Assembly: GCA_949825065.1 (NCBI GenBank)
Contig: OX463852.1
Location: 19,308,189 to 19,372,188 of the forward strand
Direction: 5' to 3'
Source of the DNA: Odontocerum albicorne
Lineage: Eukaryota; Arthropoda; Insecta; Trichoptera; Odontoceridae
DNA length: 64,000 nucleotides
In this document: piece by piece, positions 36,240 to 48,100 of the stretch
How positions within the stretch are numbered: position 1 is the first letter of the stretch
Layout: each line of letters opens with the position of its first letter
Program-made: the position numbers and the translations under genes
The notes under the pieces: model-generated
Seen by the model: only the letters and a program-made list of their open reading frames with translations
Told to the model about the DNA's origin: nothing
Database searches by the model: none

Positions 36240-36525
36240 CGGTACAGTTTATGGCGACGATGCAGTCAGTGATCATGTATGTCAAATGCAGCTTAAAAAT
36301 ACATAATGGTGATACAACACTCGAAGATTGATAAACACTTGCAACGAGAGTAGCCAGCGTTCTACAACACGAGAGATTGTTGAAATACTAAAAATATCAA
36401 AAATCATCTTTCACAAGTATTTGGTGCAATTGAACGTTTAAATTTGACTAAAAATACAAAATTACTTTCCGGACAATTCAATACATTGTTACTTTAATAT
36501 CGAACACAATATCGGGCTATTAATT
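36240..36525 (+). pseudogene. Mariner-like N-terminal helix-turn-helix fragment
   Basis: Encodes VYGDDAVSDHVCQM, NGDTTLED and, after frame changes, a remnant of the second helix-turn-helix ending before a LKIQNYFPDN stretch. It is the same family as the reverse copy at 8870-9225. A third piece of the shared downstream stretch (FEFNLKIRNYFPDYP) lies at about 38985-39060. Confidence 0.45.
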
Positions 36526-36858
36526 GGATAAATGTTATAATAGACACTTAAAAATAGATATTAATGACATTCAGAAGGGCGCTGGGGCGTGAAACAGGTT
36601 ATCCAGTTAATATAGTGGGGATATTCAGGGCGAGGCACGGAGGACAGAGCGCCGAGCAGCCAACTACATAATTCTGCAATTAGTATTCATGGGGCTACCG
36701 GCAAGATACAGCAATTAACTGCCGTTTTACGTCGGCCCAATTAGCGCAGTCAGGGTGTCATCTTGGACAGTGGCTTAGCCATTAAATACTACATAATTTA
36801 CTTACTGAATATTATCACATACATGATCTATATTTAGTATCTGGTAAGCGCTAATTTA
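36526..36858. other. Unassigned DNA
   Basis: Somewhat GC-richer near 36570-36760. No family recognised. Confidence 0.3.
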
Positions 36859-37029
36859 TTGGGTGTTAACATAAGTTGTGTACGTTTTTTTCCAATTTAA
36901 AAATGAGCACCAAACGTAAAAAAAATGGTAAATGTTATACGTCATTCGAAAGAAAATTTTCTGCTCTACAAGATATTGTGTTTGCTTTTACGTTACATAT
37001 ATTATTTTATTTGATTACATGCCTTCAAA

Positions 37030-37290
37030 ATGGAATGTCAAGTAGACGAAACTGAGCATTTTCGCCATCTCCTTCTGTTCGCGTTCAATCGAGGGAATAA
37101 AGCTGCCAAAACTGCTTGCGATATTTGCGAAGTGTACGGTGAAGATGCTATGAATGTAAAGACAGCTCGTCGATTATTTTTGCGTTTCAAAGACGGTAAT
37201 TTTGACCTGAAAGACATGAAGCGTTCTGAAAGACCAGTGGACTTCGATGAAGACAGCTTAAACCATATTATTCATGAAGATCCCCTTCAA
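37030..37290 (+). pseudogene. Mariner transposase N-terminus, left arm
   Basis: Starts MECQVDETEHFRHLLLFAFN and runs through VYGEDAMNVKTARRLFLRF and HIIHEDPLQT before the sequence turns into the complement of the other arm. It covers about 87 residues: the first helix-turn-helix and hook. The continuation after 37290 is a read-through artefact. Confidence 0.75.
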
Positions 37291-37806
37291 ACATTTTTCA
37301 TCACCATTTTCAAACCATTTTTCATCACCAGTAATGATGCGGTAAAATAACCTTTGCTTGTGGCCATGCGTAGCTCGATGACGCGCGAGCAAACCAGCAG
37401 AAATTGTCGAACGTTGATTTTTGTTGTTTTCACTCAAAACATGTGGAACCCAAGCGCCGAACTTCTGGACTTTTCCCATTGATTTAAGATGGCGGTATAC
37501 AGTCATGTAACTACAATTCATCTGCTCAGCCAATTCTACTGTGGTTTGAAGGGGATCTTCATGAATAATATGGTTTAAGCGGTCCTCATCGAAGTACACT
37601 TGTCGTCCAGAACGCTCCATGTCTTTCAGGTCGAAATTACCGTCTTTGAAACGCAAAAACCATTGACGAGCTGTCCTTTCATTCATAGCATCTTCACCGT
37701 ACACTACGCAAATATCGCGAGCAGCTTTGGCAGCTTTATTCCCTCGATTGAACGCAAACAGAAAGAAGTGTCAAAAATGCTCACTTTCGTATACTTGCCA
37801 TTCCAT
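37291..37806 (-). pseudogene. Mariner transposase N-terminal half, right arm
   Basis: Starts MEWQVYESEHF followed by an in-frame TGA, then FAFNRGNKAAKAARDICVVY, NERTARQWFLRFKDGNFDLK, the second helix-turn-helix TVELAEQMNCSYMTVYRHLK, WVPHVLSENNK, and ends at RIITGDEKWF, just past the first catalytic aspartate. There a short GGTGATGAAAAATG duplication marks the turn-around. It is longer than the left arm, so 37292 to about 37540 forms the hairpin loop. Confidence 0.75.
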
Positions 37807-37985
37807 TTTATAGGCTTCTAATCAAATAAAATAATATATGTAACGTAAAAGCAAACACAATATCTTGTCGAGCAGACAATCTTCTTTCAAATGACGTATA
37901 CCCTTTACCATTTTGTTTTACTTTTGGTGCTCATTTTTAAATTGAAAAAAAAAACAGACACAACTTATTACCTCAACACCTAATA

Positions 37986-39180
37986 GTTAAATTCACACGG
38001 GTCAAAAGATGCACATTTTTACAAAAAAACTTAAATATAAACGACGTAACGAGCATAAATAGAAGTGACGCACTGAATCGATCTTATCCAGAATCTCAAA
38101 ATTGCTATATTTTTTTTAGTTCCGCAAGTATAAAATAAGTATTGAATTTTTTTTTTTTATTCAGAACATAAACAGTGCTCGCTACAATACTGGCTGTTTT
38201 AGTATTTAAGACAAATTTATGTAAGTTGGTATTAATAAATTATACCACTTCGTCACGGATATTGCCTAGTGAAGATGTTCTATGTATCTATAAAATGGTA
38301 GATGTTTTTGCATTGTTATACCTATACTTACGAGTATAATCAACGGTGTGCCTTCCCATTAAAACGATGCAAATTGTAACGTTTGTATTTATTTATTTAA
38401 AACTTCATTGTGAAGTAATCTGGCGGGCTTATTACTATGTTATTGTATTATGGATAGTAAAAATAAATAAATAAATTTCAGAAAAAGCATAAACATTATA
38501 TATCATATAACATTTACTCAACTCACCTTCAAATCTTGAAATGCTATTTTTAAGTAATCAAAAATTTATCAAAGACAACAAATACGTATGATTGAGATAT
38601 TCTTAACTATTTCAAATAATCTAAAGGCTGTGTTTATTGGGTTAACCCTATTTTACATACATCCAATTTTTCGATGGTTATCTGAAGCTTTTAAAAAAAT
38701 TACTACGTTTTCATTTCGTTCCGTTGTAAAGACTTTCGATATATGTAAAAAAAGATCCTGCTTAACTCTGTGAGATACTCGTATATACTCGTACATGCAA
38801 GCTATTGGCCAATTAGGCAAGGGCCATCGTAGAACGATTAAGGGTGCAATATAACAACGTGTACCGAATCATATTTGTTCATTCATGCTACTGCAGTACA
38901 TCTGTCATGTTTGCAGAATGCAGAACGTATGGCTCTGATGAGGCATCTAACGATTTTCGAAAACCATTATCCCCGAAAATTTGGTGCAATTTTGCCTTTG
39001 AATTTAACCTAAAAATACGAAATTACTTTCCGGATTACCCAACACATACTAAAATATCTACCTTTATTTTATAACAATGACTTGGACTGTAATTTATTCA
39101 AATAAATGTGTTCGTTTTTCTCATGTGAAATTTTCCTTTTGTACACGTAAGTTATTTTTATTTTCGCGACTCCTCTGATT
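37986..39180. other. AT-rich DNA with small repeat scraps
   Basis: Includes a SINE-B tail in reverse near 38395-38455, three copies of the TACTCGTA/TACGAGTA motif (38329, 38776, 38786) and the mariner-fragment-like stretch at 38985-39060. No gene. Confidence 0.4.
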
Positions 39181-39235
39181 TTTCACCGCGACCCCTATGG
39201 AGCATCGCGACCTACAGGTTGAGAAACGATGCTTG
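39180..39235. repeat. hAT-type MITE end
   Basis: The words accgcgacccctatggagca, then cgcgacctacaggttgagaa form the right end of a hAT-type MITE (the ...GGTTGAGAA terminus). The other end was not found. Confidence 0.4.
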
Positions 39236-39404
39236 ACATTGTTTTTACTCCAACAATAAGTATATTTAAAAGATGCCAATATTCTTATCCATCAACAGCG
39301 GCGGACTGACAGTTAAAAGAGGCCTGGAAAATCGGTCAACACCGACCTCTTTTTGAAATCAAATACTTCGCGCTCCATCCACCTGCGTTTTTTGTACATT
39401 AGAC

Positions 39405-39762
39405 CAGTGCTTCCCAATTACTTTTCATATAACGGCCCCCTAAATCTGAAGTAATTAATCCCCCCCCCCCAAAAATATTTTTTTTATAGTTGATTTATTT
39501 GGCAAAAATTATTACAATTAAAATACACATATTTATATTCAACACAAAATTATAGCTTAAAATTTTTTTTTTAAAATAAAAACTATACTCACATGAAACA
39601 ATTTAATGCGATAGATGATATCGCATGTTTTAACTGTTAAATATATACATTTCCTAAATATGTTATGTGGAAAAATATTCATAAGTGAATATTTGTACTT
39701 TGTACTGAATATTTTCGCGACCCCCACGAGAAATCCCGCGGCCCCCAATTTGGGAAGCACTG
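39405..39762. mobile_element. 358-bp hAT-type MITE with exact 8-bp target duplication
   Basis: The ends cagtgcttcccaa and ttgggaagcactg are perfect inverted repeats, and cattagac is duplicated exactly at 39397-39404 and 39763-39770. The interior is non-coding, AT-rich, with a (C)n run near 39460. The intact duplication implies a fairly recent insertion. Confidence 0.92.
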
Positions 39763-40089
39763 CATTAGACAGTTGTTAAATCATTTGCTTTTTGATACTA
39801 AAATGTTTATTATACGAGTATCATGATTTAGTCAAGCGATTTTTTTCCCAAGGCATCATCATGAACGATTCGATTGAGTTAAAGAATTTCGTAATCGGTT
39901 TAGGATATATTTTAACATAGAAAATGACCCCTTGAAGGATACATATGTTGACAAAGGGGTTTACATTTTTATAAGCTATAAAAACATGTTTATATGCCTT
40001 CGAATGCAAATTAACATCACTACACATAAAACACACGCCGTACAATGCTTGTATGATATAAAATCACCATGTCGTACAGTTTTTGCCGT

Positions 40090-40196
40090 TTTTACATAAT
40101 TCTAGTCCCGTTTTACATAATTCTTGCCTCGTTTTACATAATTCTAGCCTCGTTTTACATAATTCTAGCCTCGTTTTACATTATTCTAACCTTCCT
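40090..40196. repeat. 21-bp minisatellite, five copies
   Basis: The unit cgttttacataattctagcct recurs with period 21 (starts at 40109, 40130, 40151, 40172 and a diverged copy before them). Confidence 0.85.
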
Positions 40197-40352
40197 CCTA
40201 CTATATATCTACCAGTGGTGAACTGATTGATATATTGAAGTGTATTTATTTTTATTTGCGATTTTTTAAAACTTTGTGCAATTAATAGTTCGGACCATTT
40301 ATATATCGGCTCACCGGTCAATTTCCAGTAGCCCTCCGGCCCAGTCCGTCGT

Positions 40353-40730
40353 TGTCCACCATAAGGTTTAAGCCCAAACCATACTCAATTGGGTAGGGTT
40401 TATGCTAAAACAATAATTTATTTTACCACAAACAACTTACTTTGGCATTTATTTAACCTCTTATTTTGCAATATTCCGATCCGTCACTGAGTACTTCAAA
40501 TTGTTCACATAAGAAGATGCCACTTTACACCTACATATTTGGCGATTTTGTCAGACACCTACAACACCTCATAATTGTCAATCAACCCCCGTTATTAATG
40601 AAATCAAGGGTGCCACCCCTCGCATTGTTCTGCACGAGATCTATTGTCATACAAATATGCCAACCTCTTCAACCCATTCGCGACGTGTCTTCTTTATTTT
40701 TAATTTTAAAAAGTTCACTGAGAACAAATT
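40353..40730. other. No gene supported
   Basis: A plus-strand 89-codon frame (40466-40735) is not recognisable and runs into LINE-A. Treated as chance. Confidence 0.35.
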
Positions 40731-40732
40731 CG

Positions 40733-41080
40733 TAGACAATGTATGACAAAATACGTAATGAATGTGAACTTAAGGTCGATATGTTGAGTAAGATGAAATA
40801 CACTCGGAATTCGTTTGGGCATGTAGAACGAATGAAAGAAGAAATACCAACAAAATAAATATATAGTGCAAATGTGAGTGGAATGTGTGGTAGATGAAGA
40901 CCAAGGAAAATATTATTGGATCAAGTGAATTATATTTTGTAAAAAGGAAATGTTTTGAAAGAAGTCGGAGAAATCGTAGGAGTTGTAGTAGGCGTACAGG
41001 AAGGGAAAAACGTGTGTCGCGATAGGAAAATCTGGCATTCTCACCTCTCTGCTAACCCCGACAGATAAACAACATGACGG
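40733..41080 (+). repeat. LINE-A 3' end copy
   Basis: Encodes MYDKIRNECELKVDMLSKMK, a decayed SFGHVERMKEE, and an ANVSGMCGR stretch. It ends near the family terminus (gctaaccccgacagataaac). Confidence 0.65.
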
Positions 41081-41329
41081 ATTACCGAGAATTAGAAAAC
41101 GACCGTCCGCGAACAAGTTACATCGAAATATAAAAATACGAAATTATTTTTGGACAATCCCAATAATTACTAAAGATTAAAATGTAGCTGAAACAGTGCA
41201 ACTTTTTCAGTCTCTTGAATATAACTGTGATTGAAGTATTATCAATCGTAGTGTTTAAAACTAAAAAAAAATGTATATGAACGGTATCGAAAGGGTAAAG
41301 GTTGTTAGCAAAATAATTCCTGAAGGTGT

Positions 41330-41520
41330 CGCCTTAGCTAAGTGCGAAATAATAATCAAGAGGTGGCGCGCGGCGCTCTCCGCGAGGGCCACTCGAGCCC
41401 CACCATGAGGGAGATAATGGGCAGGGGGCTGGAGAGAGGGGAGGGAGGGGTTGATTTTTAAACGTAATTGTTCATTTAATGAACGGTAGGTGGCGTAAAT
41501 GCGCATCAATTATGGGAACA
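41330..41520. other. GC-rich patch of unknown nature
   Basis: Contains gaggtggcgcgcggcgctct and purine-rich gagagaggggagggaggggt, the most GC-rich stretch of this region. The minus-strand 82-codon frame is not recognisable. It may be part of an old transposon. Confidence 0.35.
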
Positions 41521-41689
41521 CACGTAGCAGGAAGAAAAGAGGTTATGAAAAAGGGGATTTTTTTGTTGAAAATCTATATTACATATAATTATATTTCTTA
41601 CGACTAGAATATATGTGTACATGTAAATACTGCTGTTCAATTCTGGTTTAAAATGTTTTTCGGAGCTGTTTTCGTATTGAGCTGGCTTC

Positions 41690-42205
41690 CCAATCTTTTT
41701 TGGAACAACGCCCCTTTAACACATCTTAGTTTGTTGTACAAACTTTAATCACTGCAAACATGTAACAAATGCTTGAGAATTATTTTTTAAAATAATAAGA
41801 TAACCACCATTTTCGTCGACGGCATCATCTAATCTGGCTCCATTTTTGAAGCACGCGCCTGCACGTTTCCCGAGGTATCGTTTCGATCTCTTGACAAATG
41901 TTGTGTTTAAATTGCAGCGTAAATGTTACATTATTGGTGTATACTCGACTTTTAGGTATTTCCACAAAAAATAATTGAGCGGCTACAAATCAAGACTTTG
42001 CGATGGCTACACAATGTCATCCGTTCGCGGAAATCAGTTTTCCGAGGAACATCTTTTGAAATAATTTCAAACGGTTATAGGACATGTGACCAGTTGTCCC
42101 ATCCTATCGAAACCACGACTTCAAATATACCCTGAAAATTCTTACAATTTCAGTCAAAACTCATAATGGAACAAAAGTGCACTTTATTCTGGGCCACCCT
42201 ATATA
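41690..42205 (-). pseudogene. Decayed DDE transposase C-terminus (Tc1/IS630-like)
   Basis: On the minus strand a decayed SLDL.PLNYFLWKYLKSRVYT is followed by LQFKHNICQEIETIPRETCR and RVLQKW. This resembles the RSPDLTPLDFFLWGYLKSKVY end region common in insect transposase-like proteins. A possible end, gggccaccctatataata, lies at 42189-42206 and a short ctggcttcccaatc scrap at 41683. Stops abound; the catalytic D before LTPLD is not intact. Confidence 0.5.
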
Positions 42206-42365
42206 ATATTGGATATTTTTAATGCTTGCAATGAGATTTTAGATTTTTATAAACTAATTTTCGTTACATACGAGTACATTATTAATATTATAAATACAAT
42301 GTCATAAATGTATGTTAACTCAAATCTATAAATTTCGTATTTTAAATTTTACATATTTTTTTTTA

Positions 42366-42640
42366 TTTATTTACACATGACAAGAAATAAACATAATTTG
42401 CGAAAAAACAACAGATGATTTAATTTGGAGACACAATTTTAATGGATCTGGGTTTGTTGCCTTTCATTTGTCGTGTCCCCAGTAAACTAGGCTTTCGCCT
42501 GTATCTCACTAAGGACATATATAGCATGAAAAAATAAATCGATACTGCTTTCCCATTTTTGATTATATAAAACCCCATTGCACATTCTCATCAACCTGAC
42601 AAACAGTGGCACTTAATTATATATGTATACATCACGCAAA
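42366..42640 (-). repeat. Repeat-D, copy 2
   Basis: Partner of 27485-27815, in the same orientation with the same A-rich tail on the minus strand. At the site where copy 1 has TACTCGTA this copy reads ataaacat, i.e. the unfilled site. Confidence 0.65.
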
Positions 42641-43191
42641 ATCAAACCCCTCACACGTCATCACTCCAGACAAACCAAAACATTCATCCCACAATATACC
42701 GCACATAATCATAAAAAAATATATATAATACAACAAAAAACACCACACACAAGAGCTCGCACAAAACTTTTCTACAAGTCATTCCTCTTGCAAGCCGAAG
42801 TTCTCAAAGTCCTGTCGCAATAACAACCACGCTCCGATCGACTGCATAAATTGTTTTCCTCCCTTTCCTTTTATTGAATTCGGCACCCCATTGTATGTAA
42901 TGGGAGCCAAATAGGCATATTGCCTTTGGGCAAAAGATGTTTTAACTCTCGAGATGGTGAAGATTTGATCCGTTGCTATGCGTGTCATGTCTCTGCTAAG
43001 TCTGCATCTTCCCCTCCTTTCGATGATAGTGCCAGAAAATGGATTTGAAATGTAAGTTGGCTATGTTCAGGACCCAATACTCCCTGAAAAGCTCCGCTGT
43101 GAGATACCGGGAAGGCAGTTAATTAATTATTTTTATAATAAATTTTTGGGAAACCTGCAGTATGTGTTTTTGTGTTAAAGTGTTATATATA

Positions 43192-43340
43192 AAGTAGACT
43201 CTCGATTATCCGGGGTTGCAAATTAACTGGAGCAGTAATAACGATTTTTATAACATTTAATAATTATTCATCAGTGTTATAAAGAATTAATTATTTTACA
43301 GCCTCAATAATCCGTAACCCGGATAATTGAGCGTCTATTG
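43192..43340. mobile_element. 149-bp pogo/Tigger-type MITE
   Basis: The ends AAGTAGACTCTCGATTATCC and, read inward, CAATAGACGCTCAATTATCC match at 16 of 20 positions. TA flanks both sides (43190-43191, 43341-43342). GATTATCCGG-type ends are characteristic of pogo-like elements. Non-coding. Confidence 0.75.
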
Positions 43341-43544
43341 TACAAATCTTTGTAGTTGAGACGAATGGTGTTTATAAGTGAGCTATGTATATGCTCAGAA
43401 TGAGCTTTTTTACTACTTAAATATTTAATAAATAGCACAATGAACCCCATTGAAAGCCCTAATGCTCTAAAATCCTAAAATTGGTAAACGTCTTCTTATA
43501 GTGTCACATGACAATGACCCTTTTCACGCAAAACCGCCTGTCTA

Positions 43545-43860
43545 CTACGCAATGATAGACGAGGATTCTTCTCCAACACCCGTAAAATCAATCACTCTGT
43601 CCTCCTTTTTCATCGTTTTCAGTGCAGTGCCATGATCTGGTAGGTCATCGACGTTTTTCACGTCGGAATAGCGTTTTACCCACATACTTACAAATGTCTT
43701 CGACTTTCTCGTGTATTTAGCAGCGGCTCCGTACGACATTTTTAGTCCTTTCGGATGTGTACACAGAAACACGGCTTCATATCGTGATGCGGCACACATG
43801 GTGAAATATGTTTTTGAGTAACCAAGGTCGAATGACAACTGAGTTTTTCTATACAAAGCA
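43545..43860 (-). pseudogene. Tc1-like transposase N-terminal fragment
   Basis: The minus strand encodes SRYEAVFLCTHPKGLKMSYG, AAAKYTRKSKTFVSMWVKRY, then VKNVDDLPDHGTALKTMKKE. This is the first helix-turn-helix, linker and hook of a widespread arthropod Tc1-like transposase. The second helix-turn-helix and the catalytic domain are absent. Confidence 0.65.
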
Positions 43861-45080
43861 TCTTGGGGGAAGGGTTCTGCTACCTGCTAGCGTTTGAATC
43901 TACCCTCTAAAAGTTTCCAGGAAAAAAAATATAGCCGTACACGGTCTTGTCAAACAGACTGCATGTTGCTGAAAGAGATGAAAACTGTTTAGAGAAGCTT
44001 TTAGTACTTAAAAGTGTTAAGAGAACGGTCTCCGGCAAGGCCAATAGACAAATTCAAATACCACCTCAGATAAAATTTCAGCAAAAAAAAAAGAAAAGCT
44101 GATAGAAAACCGAAAACAGGCTGCTAGACACAATTAAAAATTCCATACAATTTCCAAGTAATTTGACCATTTTTTTATTGCACTCTTGTTGTATAGAGAA
44201 AAACCTGGGAAATGAATTGATATGTAACAGTGTTGAACTCATCATGGCTCAAGACTAGAAGAAGTCAAGTCGAATCATCCACTCAGTTTCAGAATCATCA
44301 GAGAGCCATGATACTCAGTTATGAGCAACAGGACTAAAAGAATATTAAAAAAAAAAAAGACTTTTTTGAATTGATCACATAGTGACGTTAGTGGTACCTT
44401 CGCAAGAGGAATTGGTGAAAAAAAAATTTTTTTTTTATTATTCACATTTAAGGCTGAAAATTATTTATTTACTCATCCGTGTAAACCTACAAGTTCGTAA
44501 TAAAAAAAAACATTCTTAGACCTCCAACAGGTATTAAACTGACTTCCAACAGGCATTACATATGTGACGGAGTAACAGTATGAGAGCGGATGTTCAAGTT
44601 TTTAATGAAAATATACTATCAGGGAGTGGAATACTTGGAGGGCAGTGGTACGGTTGGATTGGGTTGGGATCTTCAAGGTTATTAACTGCTGAATTCTTTC
44701 TTTTAAAACCATGGCGGTGTTAAAAAATTCACCCATATTTAAGTCTTAAAAAATAGTAAAAGGGTGAGAGCAAGTTTAACTCATTTTTACATACCCTTAC
44801 AAACTCAGTATCGAAAGGCCACTTTTTTAATAGGAATAGAATGGTAATGGCCATTTTAAGCACCAAATAAAAATTTATAAGAATGCCCATGGGAGTTTTC
44901 AGCACTGAACGTATTAAGCTAAATAAAGAAGTATAAGAATAAAAAAAAACAAGTTACATGTAATCTTAACATGTAATTAAAACGAAATCGTCTTAAAACG
45001 AATTTTAAGTTTCAGTTAGAAACTTTACAGTAAATAAAAATTTTACAAAATTTACAACTTCATAAAAATATATAAAATGT
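43861..45080. other. AT-rich DNA downstream of symplekin
   Basis: This would contain the 3' untranslated region of symplekin on the minus strand. I see no AATAAA close behind the stop; the nearest minus-strand AATAAA words I noticed are several hundred bases away, near 44463 and 44174. No other gene. Confidence 0.4.
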
Positions 45081-45173
45081 TCATTCCATTCCTGGAGGTA
45101 GTGGCTCGTTGAATCCTAGATTCTCTGGCGGCATGTCTGAAGCACCATCAGGATGATTGAGAAGCATTTTTCT
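45081..45173 (-). CDS. SYMPK: Symplekin terminal coding exon F
   Basis: 93 nt: [30 protein letters not shown] and TGA. Acceptor ttttctgcag with a pyrimidine-rich lead; phase 0 joins exactly to exon E. I do not recognise this tail from vertebrate symplekins, which are longer here, so its place as the last exon rests on frame, splice site and position. An intact mariner ends 82 bp before its acceptor. Confidence 0.7.
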   Translation of the reverse strand, partial: RKMLLNHPDGASDMPPENLGFNEPLPPGME

Positions 45174-48100
45174 CTGCAGAAAAATAAAACAATTAAATAT
45201 GACTGTTAATGCTAGCTCTAATTTACCCTGAAGGGCAATGAAGAGTAAGTATAATAGGTTAGTCAAAAAGTTTTGAAAGCGACATCTATGGAGCAGTAGA
45301 AAACCAAAATTTCTACGCCATTTTAATATTTCATCTTTCATAAGAACGTACTCAAAATTTCATTTCGATCTGTCAATTCATTCTTTGTTTACAAGCCATT
45401 TGAAGTTGACGTGTCAGTGTATTTTTTAACAATGGAAAAATCCGAATATCGTGCAGTGATTAAATTCTTTGTTTTGGAAGGTTTATCGGCTACTGAACCC
45501 CATGCAAAGATGGTGAAAGTATTAAAGGAGTCTTCTCCTTCATTTCCAACCGTTCACCGATGGGTTTTGGAGTTTAAACGTGGCCGTACAAGCGTTGAAG
45601 ACGATCCATGCTCAGGACGTCCAAAAAGTGCATCAACACCAGAAATCATAGCGAAAATACAGGATATGGTTTTGGAAGATCATCGATCGACTGTGGATGT
45701 GATAACTGACACCATAGACATCTCACATGAAACAGCATGGCATATTTTGGCTGAAGTTTTGGGTTTCAAAAAACTGTGTGCACAATGGGTGCCGCATTTG
45801 CTAACAATGCAACAAAAACACGTTCGAATGCGACTTTCTGAGCAACATTTCGAGCAATTACGAAAGGATAAAAAGGATTTTCTGCGTCGATTCATCACTA
45901 TGGATGAGACTTGGGTCTACCACCATGATCCTGAATCAAAACAAGAGGCTAAAGAGTGGTGTGAACCAGGCACTTTGGCTCCGAAGCGAATTCGTGTCCA
46001 GAAATCGGCCAAGAAGGTGTTAGCGTCAGTTTTTTGGGATGCAAAACGAATTTTATTGATAGATTATCTCCAAACTGGTAAGACAATCAACTCTGATTAT
46101 TATTGTGACCTTTTGGACCAGTTGGATGAAAAAAATTGTGAAAAAAGACCCGGTTTGCAGAAGAAAAAAATCATTTTTCATCAAGACAATGCACCTGCTC
46201 ACACAGCTCAAAAAACCATCGCGAAAATCAGTGAATTGGGGTACGAATTGTTGCAGCATCCACCCTATTCGCCAGATTTAGCTCCCTCTGACTTCTGGCT
46301 GTTCTCACACCTCAAAAAATTCCTTCGTGGAAAGCATTTTTCATCAAACGAAGAGGTTATAGCCGTCTTAGAGGAGTATTTTGCAGGCCTTCCAGAAAGT
46401 CACTTCCGTGATGGGACAACAAAGTTGGAAGATCGTTGGACCAAGTGTATTGATCTTATGGGAGACTATACTGAGCAATAAAAGTGATTTCCCCCCAAAA
46501 AAAATGTATTTTCATTTCCGCTTTCAAAACTTTTTGACTAACCTAGTAGTAGACTGTACTGGAAAAGCAATATGGAATAGATATAAAAAAATTGTATAAA
46601 TTTAGCTATGAGCGATAGCGTTTTCAAGGCATGCCGACATCATAGTCGGGCATGCCTTGAAAACATCAGAAATTTACTGATGGTCAACTCTTACAACCCG
46701 GAACATTGAAACCAAAATCAAAGAGAACATGTGGCAATGATAATTGATGGTCAGAACACGAAAATGAATGATTCAACATATTGACATTTTCTATCTTCTT
46801 CTGAGTTGTCATCTCCATGAAATTTACTGCCTCTGTTCACATTCATGACTCTCCCTTAATTATCGCTGGACATGGCTAAACAGAGTGCAGACACTACCGA
46901 AGATCCTGCTGCAGTCTTGACCTGATCAATTCAACGTAAAAGTGATCTCCCCGTTCTACTTCTCCCATCACTCTTCCAGGCATTCGTCCCTCCTCCAAGT
47001 CACATAATTGAAGTATACGCATCCAACAGATGGTTGAGAGCTTAACCAAAATATAATCATATAATACATCAATTAATAAGTCCCAGGACTAACCAACAGA
47101 TGGCGCCTCTAATAACAAATCCATACTATTCTCAGTTAGTACCAACTTTTAGAAGATATGTGTCAAACTTTCATGAAATTCCGACATTGTGTCATTCATT
47201 GAGTTAGTGGTTTTAGTGATGCTACTTTTGCTATTTTGAAAACAATGAAAAAAACCGAATTTCGTGTGTTGATAAAACATTGCTTTTTAAAGGGAAAAAA
47301 TACCGTTCAAACTCAGCGATGGCTTGAAAAGTGTTATACGGGCTCTGCTCCGTCGAAAAAAAACATTTGTCGGTGGTATGCTGATTTCAAACGCGGTCGT
47401 ACAGACACAAATGAGGCTGTTACACCAGAAAACATAAAAAAAAACCTCAAAATCGTGATGGAAAATCGCAAAGTAAAGTTGCGTGAGATCGCTGACATCC
47501 TGAAGATATCATTTGGTTGTGTTTACACTATTTTGCATGAACATTTGGTCATGAAAAAGCTTTTTTCGAAATGGGTGCCGCCTTTGCTCACAATGGAACA
47601 GAAACAACAACACATCGATGATTCAGAGCGCTGTTTGGCACTGTTTACGCAAAATAAACAGGAATTTTTGTGTCGGTATGTGACAATGGATGAAACTTGG
47701 ATCCACCACTATACTCCGGAATCAAATCAGCAGTCTGCTGAGTGAAGAGCAGCTGGTGAAAGTCGTCCGAAGCGACCAAAAACTCAACAGTCGGCCGGGC
47801 AGGTTACGTATTTTGGGATGTGCATGGTATAATATTCATCGATCACCTTGAAAAGGGAAAAACTATCAATAGCGAATATTACATAGCGTTATTGGAGCGT
47901 TTGAAGGCAGAAATTGCAAAAAAATGGCCCCATATGAAGAAAAAAGTTCTCTTTCATCAGGACAATGCACCATGTTACAAGTTGATGGTAACGATGGTCA
48001 AATTGCATGAGTTGAACTTCGAATAACTTCCGCACCCACCGTATTCTCCAGATTTGGCCCCCAGCGTCTATTGGCTGTTCGCAGACCTCAAAAAGATGCT

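Larger units (their letters stand above)
36859..37983. mobile_element. Self-inverted (foldback) mariner, type 1
   Basis: 1125 bp flanked by TA (36857-36858 and 37984-37985). Both ends are the 5' end of the same mariner: the left starts TTGGGTGTTAACATAAGTTG and the right, read inward, TTAGGTGTTGAGGTAATAAG. The arms (36859 to about 37290, and 37983 back to about 37545) carry the same 5' untranslated region and the same transposase N-terminus in opposite directions. The 3' half of the element, with the second and third catalytic aspartates and the 3' end, is absent. A transcript would form a hairpin of more than 400 bp. Confidence 0.85.
39294..40352. mobile_element. Old inverted-repeat element containing a nested MITE
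   Basis: The left end caacagcggcggactgacag and the right end read inward (caacgacggactgggccgg) match over caac.gcggactg-type sequence. The flanking words tccat and tccac are weakly alike. The interior has no transposase. The 358-bp MITE and a 21-bp minisatellite lie within it. Confidence 0.4.

Noticed and set aside
40466..40735. 89-codon plus-strand frame as an exon
   Set aside because: No recognisable motif, and its end overlaps a LINE-A copy.
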